From Pseudophaeomoniella oleicola (lineage: Eukaryota > Ascomycota > Eurotiomycetes > Phaeomoniellales > Phaeomoniellaceae): a stretch of 64,000 nucleotides of DNA. Below the pieces are notes generated by a model, which saw only the letters and a list, made by a program, of their open reading frames with translations, searched no databases and was not told the DNA's origin. This document shows positions 1 to 9,909 of this stretch, piece by piece. Location of the stretch: the NCBI GenBank assembly GCA_003868215.1, contig QWDQ01000008.1:248001-312000 (forward strand), given 5' to 3'. The translations under genes and the position numbers were made by a program. Position 1 is the first letter of the stretch. Every line of letters begins with the position of its first letter.

Positions 1-303
1 TCTTTCTTGAGACGTTTACTTCAGAAGAAAGACTCAAACGTATCCTTCACAAGCTTGGATAATTGCGTATCTTGTAAGTTTGGTTGATTGGATGATTGGA
101 TCCTTTTGTGTTTCATGCGACGACAATGACGATGACGAGTTGCTGCTAATAACTTCATTCAGACCAGACAGACAAGGTAGAATCTCACCAGGGGCAGGAA
201 GAAAAAAAAACTTATCAAAACCGCTCCCAAAAAGCTCACTTCAATTCACATCACTTCTTCTTCTTTTTCTTTCCTCCCTCGAAAAGAAAACCGTCGTCAA
301 GTC
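1..303. other. 5' flank of first gene
   Basis: No gene is supported here. Bases about 245-290 are strongly pyrimidine-rich (runs of CTT/TTC ending in TTTCCTCCCTC), as expected of a fungal core promoter or leader just upstream of the ATG at 304. Confidence 0.4.
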
Positions 304-879
304 ATGTCAGCTCTCGACCCCCAAGGCCCCAGCCAACCGAGCGCGAACGCCGCCTACACCACAGCCGGTAACCCGACGACCAAAGAACCAGCCGAAGAAG
401 CGGCGTCGCGTCAACCGCGATCGGACAAAATCGTCGACAGCCGCACGTCGCACGATGTACCTTCGACGCACGATGACGAGGGTAGTTTCTCCGCCCTCGG
501 CCGTGGCGATAGCGGTCCGTTGAAGGAACGATCGATCCCCGGATCCGACGGGCAGAACTATTCGGAGAACAGTAACCTCGAAGGGGAACAGATGCGTGCG
601 CCGGGCGAGGGGGATGTTGCGCAGGCGGTCGAGGGAGCGCACGGGGGAGCCAAGGCGGAGCCGTCGTTCACGGAGGATTTGGAGAAGAAGAAGCAGGCGC
701 ACAGGGAGGCGTTGGAGGCTAGGGGCGAGTCGGCCGAGTCTCAAGAGAGAGAGGATTGGACGGGGAAGAAGGACGGGGTGGATTTCCAGGAGGCGCTCGG
801 TGGGCGAGGGACTGGTGTTGTTTTGACCGGGGATACATCCAACTTGGGAGGTGGAAGAGAGTCCTTGGGAGAGGCATGA
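304..879 (+). CDS. Conserved hypothetical hydrophilic protein (191 aa)
   Basis: Single-exon gene encoding 191 aa. The product is very hydrophilic, with no signal peptide or membrane segment, and is rich in Gly, Glu, Ser and Asp, so probably largely disordered. It opens MSALDPQGPSQP and has a central block IPGSDGQNYS followed by GEQMRAPGEGDVAQAV, then a charged helical stretch (EDLEKKKQAHREALEAR) around residues 125-142. From memory this layout (N-terminal DPQGP, central PGSDxQNYS and GEQMxAPGEG, charged C-terminal helix) matches an uncharacterised protein family common in Pezizomycotina; no function is known to me. The ATG at 304 follows a CT-rich leader. Long overlapping open frames on the opposite strand are compositional shadows. 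Confidence 0.75.
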   Translation: MSALDPQGPSQPSANAAYTTAGNPTTKEPAEEAASRQPRSDKIVDSRTSHDVPSTHDDEGSFSALGRGDSGPLKERSIPGSDGQNYSENSNLEGEQMRAPGEGDVAQAVEGAHGGAKAEPSFTEDLEKKKQAHREALEARGESAESQEREDWTGKKDGVDFQEALGGRGTGVVLTGDTSNLGGGRESLGEA

Positions 880-1215
880 GGACCGTTCTGCTGTGAATTG
901 AAACGACAGAAGGATCGAGTCTGTAGCGAAAGCGAGATACCACATGTAAGAATAGCACGAAAAGAAAAATATGTATCGTGACGAATAAATTATCTGCCCA
1001 AGGATGATGACCAGTGCTGTCTTCGCGAACTCCGATGTTCTCGGGAGCTGACATGATTCTGTACCATTGGACACCAAAGACAGAAAGAACCGCCTTTGTC
1101 TGGCACACGCACCCGACGACGAAGAAGTCGGCAATGCCAATGGCCTTTTAAACTGAGACATTCAGCTTCCTGTCGTGTAGTTCCCAGTTCATCAACCCCG
1201 GAACCTCTCAGTATA
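880..1215. other. Short intergenic spacer
   Basis: The region between two plus-strand genes holds the 3' end of the first and the promoter of the second. No further gene or repeat is seen. Confidence 0.4.
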
Positions 1216-1746
1216 ATGTGTTATTATAGCCTGTACGTCCATCTCCATTGCGGACACTCAATCCCATCTCTACGACCGCTTCCAACTGCTACTTCGCCGC
1301 CATGTCCGTTCCTCTCGCCTTCGCTGCAACTGTTCACGACGCCCGCGCTGACCTCACCAATTGAGCGAGCTTTCGGATCCGGTCCCTCGACCCTGCCATA
1401 TAGAGCAGCACCGCCGGCCATAGGAGATGTAGATCGAAATAACAGCCAGATGGATGGGCCACACCCGCTATGTCATCAGAAACTCTCCCATCCTCTTCAT
1501 ACCTACAAGATCGACACGCTCTGTCTCCGCTGCACGGTCAGGCGAGAACAACGACTTGCCAGATTCGAAATCAATCTTATACGTGATGAAGTGATCAGAG
1601 AAGCCAGGAATGGACAGGGAGGAAAGCAGGTCATTCAACCTCGAAGACTCATGAGAGTTGGATATAGGAACACGAGCGAGAGAAGCTCAGAGACAGGGGA
1701 AATTGAGAACCACGGCGGGACAGGTAGGGAGATTGAACAGGAATGA
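1216..1746 (+). CDS. Small Cys-containing hypothetical protein (176 aa)
   Basis: Single-exon gene; the ATG at 1216 gives a 176-aa basic protein. The N-terminus MCYYSLYVHLHCGHSI (Cys2, Cys12, His14) and the later HPLCHQKLSHPLHTYKIDTLCLRC block (Cys, His, Cys-x2-Cys) suggest a small metal-binding or disulfide-containing module. I recall many small ascomycete proteins that begin MCYY and have scattered Cys/His pairs, but none has a role I can name. The C-terminal third is Arg/Glu-rich. The frame is open upstream to 1096, but the upstream part is Arg-rich and unlike a protein start, so I prefer the ATG at 1216. It could be spurious, hence moderate confidence. Confidence 0.55.
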   Translation: MCYYSLYVHLHCGHSIPSLRPLPTATSPPCPFLSPSLQLFTTPALTSPIERAFGSGPSTLPYRAAPPAIGDVDRNNSQMDGPHPLCHQKLSHPLHTYKIDTLCLRCTVRREQRLARFEINLIRDEVIREARNGQGGKQVIQPRRLMRVGYRNTSERSSETGEIENHGGTGREIEQE

Positions 1747-2521
1747 CTACATCACCAAAAGAAATTGGGTAAAGGCAAGCCCGTAAGAGAAAGAAAAAAT
1801 AGCATCGACTTCATTGAGTTGGCGTAGGCCCTTCGACGGAGATGGAGTGATGGAACAGCTAAGATTATACATATCATCTGGCTGATGCTACACGGCGAGC
1901 AGGCACCGACTCCTACATGATCTTCTTCAGATGACCATGACAGGCGAAGCACCGCATTCGAACAGGGATACAAAGAGAGTCGAACAATGATAAGGAGAAT
2001 AAAAGAAGACAATGATGATGAAAAGAATGATGGGAGAGCTGTGCTGCCTAAAGAGGATTAGCGTGGTATCGGAAGAGGAGGAGGAGGAAGTGATTGGAAA
2101 CTCCAATTTGATCGATTTGGATTGGATCACATCGAACGAACTTAACCGGAACGAACGTCCAAGCTTCACTTCACTGTGAGACTGAGACTGACAGAGAGAG
2201 AGTATCACACGCCAGTCGCACTCCCATCCACGACCACATCTGTTTATTCTCTCGCGAAAGTGCCAATTGACAAAATTGGGCTTTCGCCGCTTGAATCAAC
2301 TGCATCGATCCGGATCGTGGGCTTCGATATCTACATCCAAGACCCCGGTAGGAAGCGGTGCGCTTTCTCACCTTCGATCTTTGCTTGCATCTTTTCCGCA
2401 AACCAACCAACCAACCAACCCTCCACTGGGTCGACCTTGATCTACCGCCGCTTGGCCCCCCCGAAACCACCCCCCGTCTACAACCAATCCCCCTCCCATC
2501 AAACACATCCCTACCGAAAAT
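1747..2521. other. Intergenic region and leader of the complex I gene
   Basis: No supported gene. The stretch from about 2380 to 2515 is C/A-rich (AACCAACCAACC, then long C runs ending in ACCGAAAATATG), typical of a fungal 5' UTR leading into the ATG at 2522. Confidence 0.4.
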
Positions 2522-2990
2522 ATGCCCACCGCCGAATCCGCCGCTTTCCTCGAGAAGAAGCCGACCGTCGCCCCGACCTTTGAAGGCGTAGACTTTGCCA
2601 ACAACGAAGCCGTCGTCAACGCCCGCGATGCCATCATTCGCGAACAGTGGGTGAAGGTCATGATGGCACGTCTGGTGCGCGAGGAGATGGGCAAATGCTA
2701 CGTGAGAGAAGGAGTCAATCATCTAGAGAAATGTGGAAGATATAGAGGTATGTATCCCAGACCTGACCCTCATTTCCCCCCTCCCTCCCCTCCTAACAAC
2801 TCATCCCTCCAATCTAGAACGCTACCTCCAACTCCTCTCCGAATCCCGCTCGCGCGGTTTCAAGGGCCAAGAACAAAACTACACCCCGGGCCTCGACGGG
2901 CCCAACAACGTCACAGTCGCAACCACATATCCCCGCTACGGCCAGCATCTGGGTGCCAAGGGCACGGATATGAGTACTGCTTCGCAGTGA
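2522..2990 (+). CDS. nuo-12.3: NADH:ubiquinone oxidoreductase 12.3 kDa subunit (NDUFB10/PDSW type)
   Basis: Two exons, 2522-2747 and 2818-2990, joined by a 70-bp intron with donor GTATGT and acceptor CTAG; the splice closes in frame (codon G|AA) and gives 132 aa. The protein opens MPTAESAAFLEKKPTVAPT and contains REQWVKVMMARLVREEMGKCYVREGVNHLEKC, including Cys59 and Cys71 of the family's Cys pattern. This matches, from memory, the 12.3-kDa subunit of Neurospora complex I, the fungal counterpart of mammalian NDUFB10 (PDSW), an accessory subunit of the membrane arm facing the intermembrane space. Length (about 12-15 kDa) and the lack of a cleavable presequence fit the family. The reading frame also runs open past the donor, so a naive single-exon call would be wrong. 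Confidence 0.9.
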
Positions 2991-3715
2991 ATTTGAGAGG
3001 AGAAGGACCGGCGGTGGTTGATGAGAGAGATCATGGAGGAAGCGAAAGGAACGTGTGTGTGTGTGTGTGTGTGTGTATATACTGTATATATGCAGGGACT
3101 GTGTATCAAGACAGAACTTGAATTCGAAGCTCTTCCAAGAAAAGCAAAGCAAAGCAAATGAAAGCAAAGCCAAGGGCCCCCATGACGTGACTACTCAGGC
3201 AAGATTAAATGGTCAAGGTCCCGAGAACACACACATCGAACAAGCAAGGACCCAATCTCTCTCTCTCCCTCATTCCCTCTCTGAGCGAGAGATCCCATCT
3301 AGTATTAACAGTAACCAAAAGAGAAAGCGTTATTTATCAGTTGATTCAGATCCAGATACGGATTCAAGTTCGGGATTTGTTTTTTTGGGGTGGAAGCTAC
3401 ATGAGATATCTACCTGTCCTTCTGATCTCTGCTTCTTCTTCTTCTTGTTGGTGTCTTTTGTCGGTGTTGTACTGTACGCTTCCGTCCCGTTGCCCTCGCA
3501 TGAAAACTTCCAACCGTAGAATCGTTGGTGTGTTTACTATGTAGGTATCTGGAGCAATCGGAGTATCATCTGCATGAGCGTTTTCTGCGGCAGAGACAGG
3601 CCCATACGATACGATCTGACATGCTCCGACCAGATCTCGCTGATGCGATATCCCTTGCATGCGATAACACCAAATGAGAATCCATGCCGTCACACTCTGA
3701 AAGCTCGAGGACCTT
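2991..3715. other. Convergent intergenic spacer with simple repeats
   Basis: The spacer lies between the 3' ends of the plus-strand complex I gene and the minus-strand RBR gene. It holds a (GT)12 microsatellite at 3053-3076 and a CT-rich patch near 3256-3290. No gene is supported. Confidence 0.5.
3053..3076. repeat. (GT)12 microsatellite
   Basis: Uninterrupted GT dinucleotide run just 3' of the complex I gene, followed by TATATAC. Confidence 0.9.
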
Positions 3716-4712
3716 CTATTTCAGGGTGCGGCTAATAGTTGGAACCCATTGCATTGCGTCTTCATCGTCGTCATCGACGATATGATCCTCCATTTCTCGA
3801 TCAACTTCCTCACTGATTTCATCTTCATAGTCATCGTCGTAGTCATCTCTTGAATCTTCGCCATCACCATCACAGTTGCAAAGCTCTGAGCCGTAGAACG
3901 ATGGGCTATCCTCTTCTCCTGGAGGAGGTTGAAGTAAGCCACAATCGTAACAGAAGGAGGTGCCACAGGGACATCTATCAAGCAATGGGTCAGCAAGGGT
4001 TGTCTACGAGTACCTGCAGTGAGTATAGACTAATATGAAGCATCAGAGATAGAAGCTATACTTACTGCATGTTACTGCATCCATTGAGTTTGTCTACCAT
4101 CAGATTGCAACTCGGACAGCGTTGCCAATGTTCCTTTTCTCCAAGTTGCTCGATTTGAGCCAGTGCTTGATCAGGTGGAGGACAAGTTGCGTCTGTGTTG
4201 CTGAAGTAGTGGGTTTCCTTGCCTTGTTTGCATGTCTGACATGTCCTTTCTCCGCAAGTGGTACACTGTACGAAGCGTTCAGGCTTGTCTGACAGGTAAG
4301 TCGAACAAGTGGGAATGGAGCAGTACAGCGGATTGAGATCGGAGTATTCTGCAGATTTGATATTGTAGAGCTCAAGTAGGTCTGCTGGAAGATGCTCCCT
4401 GACAATATCGACCGGTATTGTCTCGTCGCAGCAACGTGGTGGAAACGACGCGATACTCTTCATTGAGGCCTTAACTGTTCCGATGAGACACCCTTCGCAG
4501 AACAGGCACTCGCAGAAAGGAAATGTAATCTGGAAGTCAGCGGGTAAGGTATCATAGCAGACATAGCACTGCGGTAATCGTTTCCTTAGAGGCACGATCA
4601 TGGTGTCTACTGGGATTTCATTCTGAGCATATGGTTCCCGTAAGCTACCGTTCGGAACAGTGAGAAATTGAGGATGAGTAGGTTCGCCACCTGCTGCAGG
4701 ATCGTGTGACAT
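3716..4712 (-). CDS. RBR-type (RING-IBR-RING) E3 ubiquitin ligase
   Basis: Two exons on the minus strand, 4712-4066 and 3974-3716, separated by a 91-bp intron (donor GTAAGT, acceptor TGATAG). The joined frame encodes 301 aa. RING1 begins CYVCYDTLP near residue 49; an IBR follows with Cys pairs (YCSIPTC, CTTCGERTCQTCKQG); the Rcat/RING2 reads CPSCNLMVDKLNGCSNMQCPCG then SFCYDCG, spanning the splice. This order is diagnostic of RBR ligases, which pass ubiquitin through a Cys thioester in Rcat. The presumed catalytic Cys is the one in NGCSNM. Two oddities: the canonical RING1 C-x-H is C-x-C (FCECLFCEGC), and the His usually two residues after the catalytic Cys is Asn. The last 65 residues are extremely acidic. 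The target is unknown. Confidence 0.88.
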
Positions 4713-5605
4713 TGCCCCCTTCGCGCGAAGGCGAACCCAGGCCGCTGGCGCAGGTCGCTGGGCTTATTTGCTATCGGAGTGATGCGCCTAGATTTGTCAG
4801 AAGCAAGTAGAAAGGAGGAGTTGTCGTGTGATGACAGTTGGAGAGAAGGGTCACAGCGGTCCTCGCAAGAAATGTTTGAATCTCTAGCTCAGCCTTATAT
4901 GGAGGAAATACGAGACGATGAAGCTCAGGTAGAGGACAAAGCACGGGTGTCTTGTAGTGAAGTTGACTAACAAACACTGCATCGGTCCTTGCATCGCGGT
5001 TCAGCTCGGCACCATTGCAAATACGAGACGGCCGTCAAGAGAGAAAGAAAAAGAAAGAAGAGAGAGGAAAGGTAGTAAGTACGCAAGAGATGCTTGTTTG
5101 TTCATCTTAGCAGAATTCATGATGGTGCTCCTGCCCAAACGGTGTCGTGGACGTATTGGAGCCAAGCCTGCAGCTGCCCGTGTTAGCTACATACATATTT
5201 ACCTAGTCATTCTTCAAACGGTTGGAATCTAAAGGATCTCGTCTTGGACACAGGGAAACATTGCACATGTCATCGTGATTGACCTCATTGCCTTGATTCC
5301 ACAGTGATTGAATCTGTTGAAAAGATAGATAATTAATAGCTACTGTAATAGATCGGCGCTTGGCACTCAAGATACACCGACCTACGCTATGCTACTGTAG
5401 CGGTGCTACCATGATGTGCTTCAAATGACCTTTGTCCTAAAGGTGATGTCTGGCCTCTTTTGATAGCTCTTATATATAGCTTGTCTTCCTTCATCTGGCT
5501 TCCTCCTATCCAGTTGCCCTTTGCTTCCACTTGTTCAGCGTCAACATTAATAGCTCATACGTAGCTTCTTTTATTTTTCACCTGAGTTTGTCCTGTCTGT
5601 TTGAC
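4713..5605. other. Intergenic region
   Basis: Upstream side of the RBR gene and 3' side of the next minus-strand gene. Only short frames without protein-like composition are present, and some lack an ATG. No repeats of note. Confidence 0.35.
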
Positions 5606-6760
5606 CTATTCCTCCATTGGCTCAGCCTTAGGTTCGAGGATACAGAAGCGTGTTCCCATGTCATTGAGCCACTTAACATCTTGAAGGAAGTCAGGATGGT
5701 AGCCTTGTCCGCGGGGTGTCTGTCGCTCATGGACAGTCTCACGCACGTTGTTCCACATCTGTTTGTTGTTCTCGTTGACCAATTGCCTCAATCTTTTGGT
5801 CAGTCCTTCGGCTTCGTCCTTCCATTTGTCGGTTTCCTCTCGTCCTTCCAAAAGATGGAGCTTAGTAGCGACAGCGATGATTTCTCTTGTCTGAGTCGTC
5901 AATACCGTATTGCTCACGTTTGTCCTGAGCGTCATTGCCAACGCACGTTGTATTTGTTCTCCCAAAGGTAGGAAATCGAACTCGAAATTGCCGTCTTCCA
6001 TGGTCTCCCATAGTTTTGGTAAGGTTGGGTTGCGTAACATGTCCATGTCATTGATCCACGTCCACTTATTCATCCCAGCATCTAGAATTCCATTGTACAG
6101 GCTCACTTTCAATTGGGTAAACTCCGTCACAGCTTCGTATCCTTGTGTGAGGTCGACGTTCTCTTTGACCTGATCCATATCGGTGAAGACCTTTGATTGT
6201 CCGTTAATCCATCTCTCAGAGGAATTTTCCCTCAGTTTGGCCCATTCGGACGTATAGGGGATTGGCTGGCACAAGACGCTTCCATCATTTGTCAGGGTCG
6301 CCACAACAATTCTCTCCGGAGTTACATCCTCTCTGGTCAAACCCATGGGGACCATATTATCAGGAATATCAAGTTTACCAAATTGGTCTTTTTTCTTTAT
6401 GACACCGAATTTGTCCAAGAGAGCTTCATTGATAGGCCCGACTTTTGTTTTGGAAGACACGTGTCCTTTCTTTGCCTTCGTTGAGGTCTTTGAGACCTTT
6501 GGTTGTGCTGCTTGGGGATTCGTCACTTCCTTGTTGGATTCAGCATTTAGTCGACCCTCTTCGTCCCAATGTTCGTCTATCCTGGCCAAACATCGGCTGT
6601 GAGCCTTTGCTGCTTCGCGCAACTGGGAACTCACACCCTTCTTGTCTGCAAGAGCGCGAGAAATTCGTTTGTTGATTGCCTCATAAGTCGAAGATTTGGG
6701 AGGTCTCCCTGCCGTCTTAGGAGCTGGCAGAGCTGGTAGAGCGTCTGTATCCATTTCCAT
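5606..6760 (-). CDS. Unrecognised 384-aa protein with AT-hook-like N-terminus
   Basis: Single-exon minus-strand frame of 384 aa from a good ATG (CTGAAATGG context). I do not recognise the family. Visible features are a TAGRPPKSS patch near residue 16 that resembles an AT-hook core (GRP followed by basic residues), a charged N-terminal helix, a Lys/Ser-rich linker (SKTSTKAKKGHVSSKTK) around residues 90-106, and a C-terminal half rich in Trp and acidic residues with a helical, possibly coiled segment (DKWKDEAEGLTKRLRQLVNEN). There is no signal peptide or membrane segment. The mix suggests a nuclear protein, but that is inference. Composition and length argue strongly for a real gene. A small upstream coding exon cannot be excluded. 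Confidence 0.7.
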   Translation of the reverse strand: MEMDTDALPALPAPKTAGRPPKSSTYEAINKRISRALADKKGVSSQLREAAKAHSRCLARIDEHWDEEGRLNAESNKEVTNPQAAQPKVSKTSTKAKKGHVSSKTKVGPINEALLDKFGVIKKKDQFGKLDIPDNMVPMGLTREDVTPERIVVATLTNDGSVLCQPIPYTSEWAKLRENSSERWINGQSKVFTDMDQVKENVDLTQGYEAVTEFTQLKVSLYNGILDAGMNKWTWINDMDMLRNPTLPKLWETMEDGNFEFDFLPLGEQIQRALAMTLRTNVSNTVLTTQTREIIAVATKLHLLEGREETDKWKDEAEGLTKRLRQLVNENNKQMWNNVRETVHERQTPRGQGYHPDFLQDVKWLNDMGTRFCILEPKAEPMEE

Positions 6761-7181
6761 TTCAGGATCCTAGATCGGAAGTTGTAGTGAGGAAGTTATT
6801 AATGTCCTCAGGTCCTGTCTTCAGTGTGATGTTGAAGGAGTTGAAGGATCATGAAGAGAAGATGAGCTCATGGAATAATAATTTCAGGAAACATATTTGA
6901 AGTGAGAAGCAATACAGGCTTCAGTAGGAGCAGTAATAGGTCACCTCTCGATTAGACCTACCCTTGTCATTCCTCCATCGGCTGCTATTTGTCCATCGGT
7001 CTTCAGACATGTTTCGCTAGACTAGTGTTTGAGCCCCATCAGAAGCGTATGACACTGGTGCTTTCAAAGAATGCACTGTATCCTCGAAATAGATGACGCA
7101 GCTTGCATGGCGGCTGTTGCAGCATATCCTCTTGTCCGTCTCCAATGTAGATTTTAATCCATGTTATGTGCGGACTCTTGG
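6761..7181. other. Intergenic spacer
   Basis: Promoter of the 384-aa gene and 3' flank of palC. Nothing else is seen. Confidence 0.35.
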
Positions 7182-8660
7182 TCAGTAGTATGACTGACCA
7201 TCTCCTCCATTCGCGGAGTAATGAGCCGTCGTACCTGGAAATGCACCCACGGGATCTTTCCTCCTTCCAGTCTCTTCTTCGTCGCTGCTATCTTCAACAA
7301 TCAGACCCCCTAGGCGACGACCGATTTCGTCACCGTCGTTCATGGGAGCTCTCATTTGGGTTACTTCGTCCGCGGGTAATTGCACAGGTTTCCAAGACTT
7401 GGATGTATGTACATCCCTACCACTCGGCATCCTAGCGGTCAGCGGCGCGAAATCCGGAATTACCTGCACGTTGATGGTGTCGTTCATCTTGACCCATCTC
7501 TTTTCCAACATGTCTAACGTCAACGACTCTTCAAATTTACCGGCATCGAGGCCCCAGTTGGGATTATTAGACCCAGGTTTGAGGAGATGTGGAGAGGAGC
7601 GGTGAGCCTGGATTGTCGATTTGAGCTTCGACAGCGAAGTAACACCTCCCACCGAAGAAGACCCATTCATACCAAGTTCGTTCATCCCTCCACGCAACCA
7701 AGCTATCCCTTCACCAGTCTTTCCAGACAGATCAGCGTCTAGACCGAGAAACCGGCATGCTTTGGCACGGGCGACACGGCGTAGATCCTCTGTGTAGCGG
7801 ACTAGATCTGGCAATACCTTGGTCTCGGTAGAGGATAAACTTGCAGCAGCTTTCCCTGCATGCTCAGATGCTGCCAGGCTAAGACGAGCAAACAGATGAG
7901 CACGGACTTTGGGGATCTCAGGTGCTTTGATCATCCATTCCTTGTCTGTTGTTGAGCGAGACTGGATGGTCAGAGCTGGATATGGATCGTCTTTGAGGAC
8001 GAATAGAAGGGTGGCTTCGGCTGAAGACAACGATGCTAGAGCAGTTTGCACAGTTTCTTGTATATCAACTGCTGCAGAAGGTATCCGGGGGGTGTCATTT
8101 GTACCGTGGTAACGCTGGATGAGATAGGTATGGAGGCTATTGGCAGTAATTGTATAACGAGATGCGTTTTGCATTGCCGCAAGTCGTTGCTCTGCATTTG
8201 GTAAGACCTCGGCGTAGAGCGTGAGAAGCTGCTCCCTAGCAAGCAGGATCTGGACAGCGGCGAGGGTCTGGATGACAAAGGCAATTTCATAATCAAGACC
8301 AAGTCCCTTTACTCTTGCTGCATCTCTGGAGGGGACTTGAGAGGATGCAAGCATTGGTCTCCATTCGACCGATATTTCTGAATTGAGGACAATGTCGATA
8401 TCCTCACCAGCGACCTGTCGCCCACTCAGACCAGCATCCAGGGCTAGCAGGTACGGTAAGTAGTCATTGATGGCGGAGGCAACAGTATGAAGATTCCCAG
8501 ACTGTGATGCCGACGGTAGACGCTTGTGCTTCTTCAGAGCCGCCCTCAGCACAGCCCGAAATGAGGTTGCCGCTGCCGGGAGGGATGGATGTGTTGGAGA
8601 GGAATAATGAGATTGGAAAGATAACTGGGAGGTAGTGGGCAGCGAGAATGGGAAGGGCAT
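7182..8660 (-). CDS. palC: pH-response regulator PalC (BRO1 domain)
   Basis: Intron-free minus-strand gene of 492 aa. The ATG at 8660 gives the family's characteristic start MPFPFSLPTTSQLSF; the frame continues a few codons upstream without another ATG. The BRO1-like domain covers roughly residues 25-400 and includes the helical block LGLDYEIAFVIQTLAAVQILLAREQLL and the later HAGKAAASL and ARAKACRFLGLDADLSGKTGEGIAWLRGG segments. PalC works at cortical ESCRT-III assemblies in the ambient-pH pathway, linking Vps32 with PalA/PalB so that the transcription factor PacC is proteolytically activated under alkaline conditions. An acidic C-terminal tail (EDSSDEEETGRR) follows, as in Aspergillus homologues. 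Length matches the family (about 450-510 aa). No other pal gene is nearby, as is normal. Confidence 0.92.
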   Translation of the reverse strand: MPFPFSLPTTSQLSFQSHYSSPTHPSLPAAATSFRAVLRAALKKHKRLPSASQSGNLHTVASAINDYLPYLLALDAGLSGRQVAGEDIDIVLNSEISVEWRPMLASSQVPSRDAARVKGLGLDYEIAFVIQTLAAVQILLAREQLLTLYAEVLPNAEQRLAAMQNASRYTITANSLHTYLIQRYHGTNDTPRIPSAAVDIQETVQTALASLSSAEATLLFVLKDDPYPALTIQSRSTTDKEWMIKAPEIPKVRAHLFARLSLAASEHAGKAAASLSSTETKVLPDLVRYTEDLRRVARAKACRFLGLDADLSGKTGEGIAWLRGGMNELGMNGSSSVGGVTSLSKLKSTIQAHRSSPHLLKPGSNNPNWGLDAGKFEESLTLDMLEKRWVKMNDTINVQVIPDFAPLTARMPSGRDVHTSKSWKPVQLPADEVTQMRAPMNDGDEIGRRLGGLIVEDSSDEEETGRRKDPVGAFPGTTAHYSANGGDGQSYY

Positions 8661-9241
8661 TGTCACGGACGTCAACAAGACTTAATGGGGTCAATGATTA
8701 TCGTCGCTTGCTCATCGTCTTCTAATTACATGATCCTTCAACTATCAAGACTGATCATCTGCCTCGATGCGACTGTCTTTCACTTGACCCGTGGAGCACA
8801 GCCCAAGCTTATCCTGATTCTCACTTAAATTCACTGTTCTTGGTTAAAGTGATGCTTGATGGGCTTGGCATGGCACCACCTAATCGGGGCTTGTATCATC
8901 CCCGTCTCTTAACTTACACTTTCGAGAACCTCAAGTCTCAACTCAGCGTCCTGTACTGGCTGATCCTCATTACAGTTGAATGTCCTTGCTTTAGTTACCT
9001 AGCATTCATGATGGTCCATGTGAGTAGTCCAAGCAAATGTTGTCGGACATCTAAAGTACAACGAAAATGTGCTGCCAAGTGGATGGAAGGCGGTGCCGAT
9101 GTTGAGAGCATCAACGGAACTGTCTGAACAACTTCCAGAGAAGTAGTGTTCACTGCATCTTACGACTATTTTGAAATCCTGAAGGTATTTCCCGAAGCTC
9201 TAATATCATCGACAGAGCTCTCAAATGGAAGATGAAGCCAG
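8661..9241. other. Intergenic region upstream of palC
   Basis: Short frames only. No repeat and no recognisable gene. Confidence 0.35.
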
Positions 9242-9909
9242 CTATAGGTGACGTATACTGTTTCTTAATGATCCGGCCCTAGGATGGTCTTCGAGAGGTA
9301 AGTAAGCAAAACATCCATTTCCTCTATGCAGAAAGAGTGATGAGTTGACGAGAGGGATTCGAACCGTGGTCGGGCTGGATAAAAGCTCATGGTGTTGGGT
9401 GTCCGTGATTGTGGGTGGAAAACACCGTGGCCATTGGTCACCACCAGGCTTGTCGACACGATTCCTCCCATCGATTTCCAAAGTCAGTTGGTGTGAACGT
9501 TTACTATCAAAGCCCTCCATACGCCATATGTCGCTGATCGGTACAGCATACTGCCGAACGCTCGTCCACTGAGACAGACTGTGAGCATTCCATAGATGCC
9601 AGGAATTCAGCCTGACAGGCTCACTCAGCCGTGTCATATCAGAAGCCCAATCATTCCATCTACTTACCATGGCGACGCATGTAACCTTCTCAACCCTCCT
9701 ACCAGAAGGACCCTATCAAGCCATCCCACCACACATCTCGATGGAGTAATGTGTAGCGAGCCATCTTGATATACCGACTCGGAGAGGTAGGAGGTATTCG
9801 AACGAAGCTCAATCCCCACCCCAATGCTACACCTCCTGATCGGGAGTAACACCCGAAACAGGAGACTCACCAAGAAATTGGCCCCTCCGTTCCGTCCCTC
9901 TTTCCTCAA
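9242..9909 (-). other. Possible spliced gene fragment, unrecognised
   Basis: Two minus-strand open segments (about 9909-9668 and 9581-9242) can be joined through a textbook donor (CCATG|GTAAGT) and an acceptor (GCTCACAG), closing in frame to give a segment reading LRRLHASPC then LSQWTSVRQYAVPISDIW. The upstream segment has no ATG in this frame, so the 5' end would need another exon that I cannot place. I recognise no domain. It may be a real lineage-specific gene, a decayed gene, or chance. The downstream segment overlaps a perfect Pol III B-box-like 11-mer (see findings). Confidence 0.2.

Noticed and set aside
307-1161. Long minus-strand frame opposite the first gene
   Set aside because: It is the compositional shadow of the plus-strand gene: Arg/Leu-rich, no domain, and it crosses two gene boundaries.
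9340-9365. A B-box-like GGTTCGAATCC on the minus strand, suggesting a tRNA gene or tRNA-derived SINE
   Set aside because: The T-stem has two mismatches, no matching 5' acceptor strand was found upstream, and no proper D-arm or A-box could be placed. Most likely chance.
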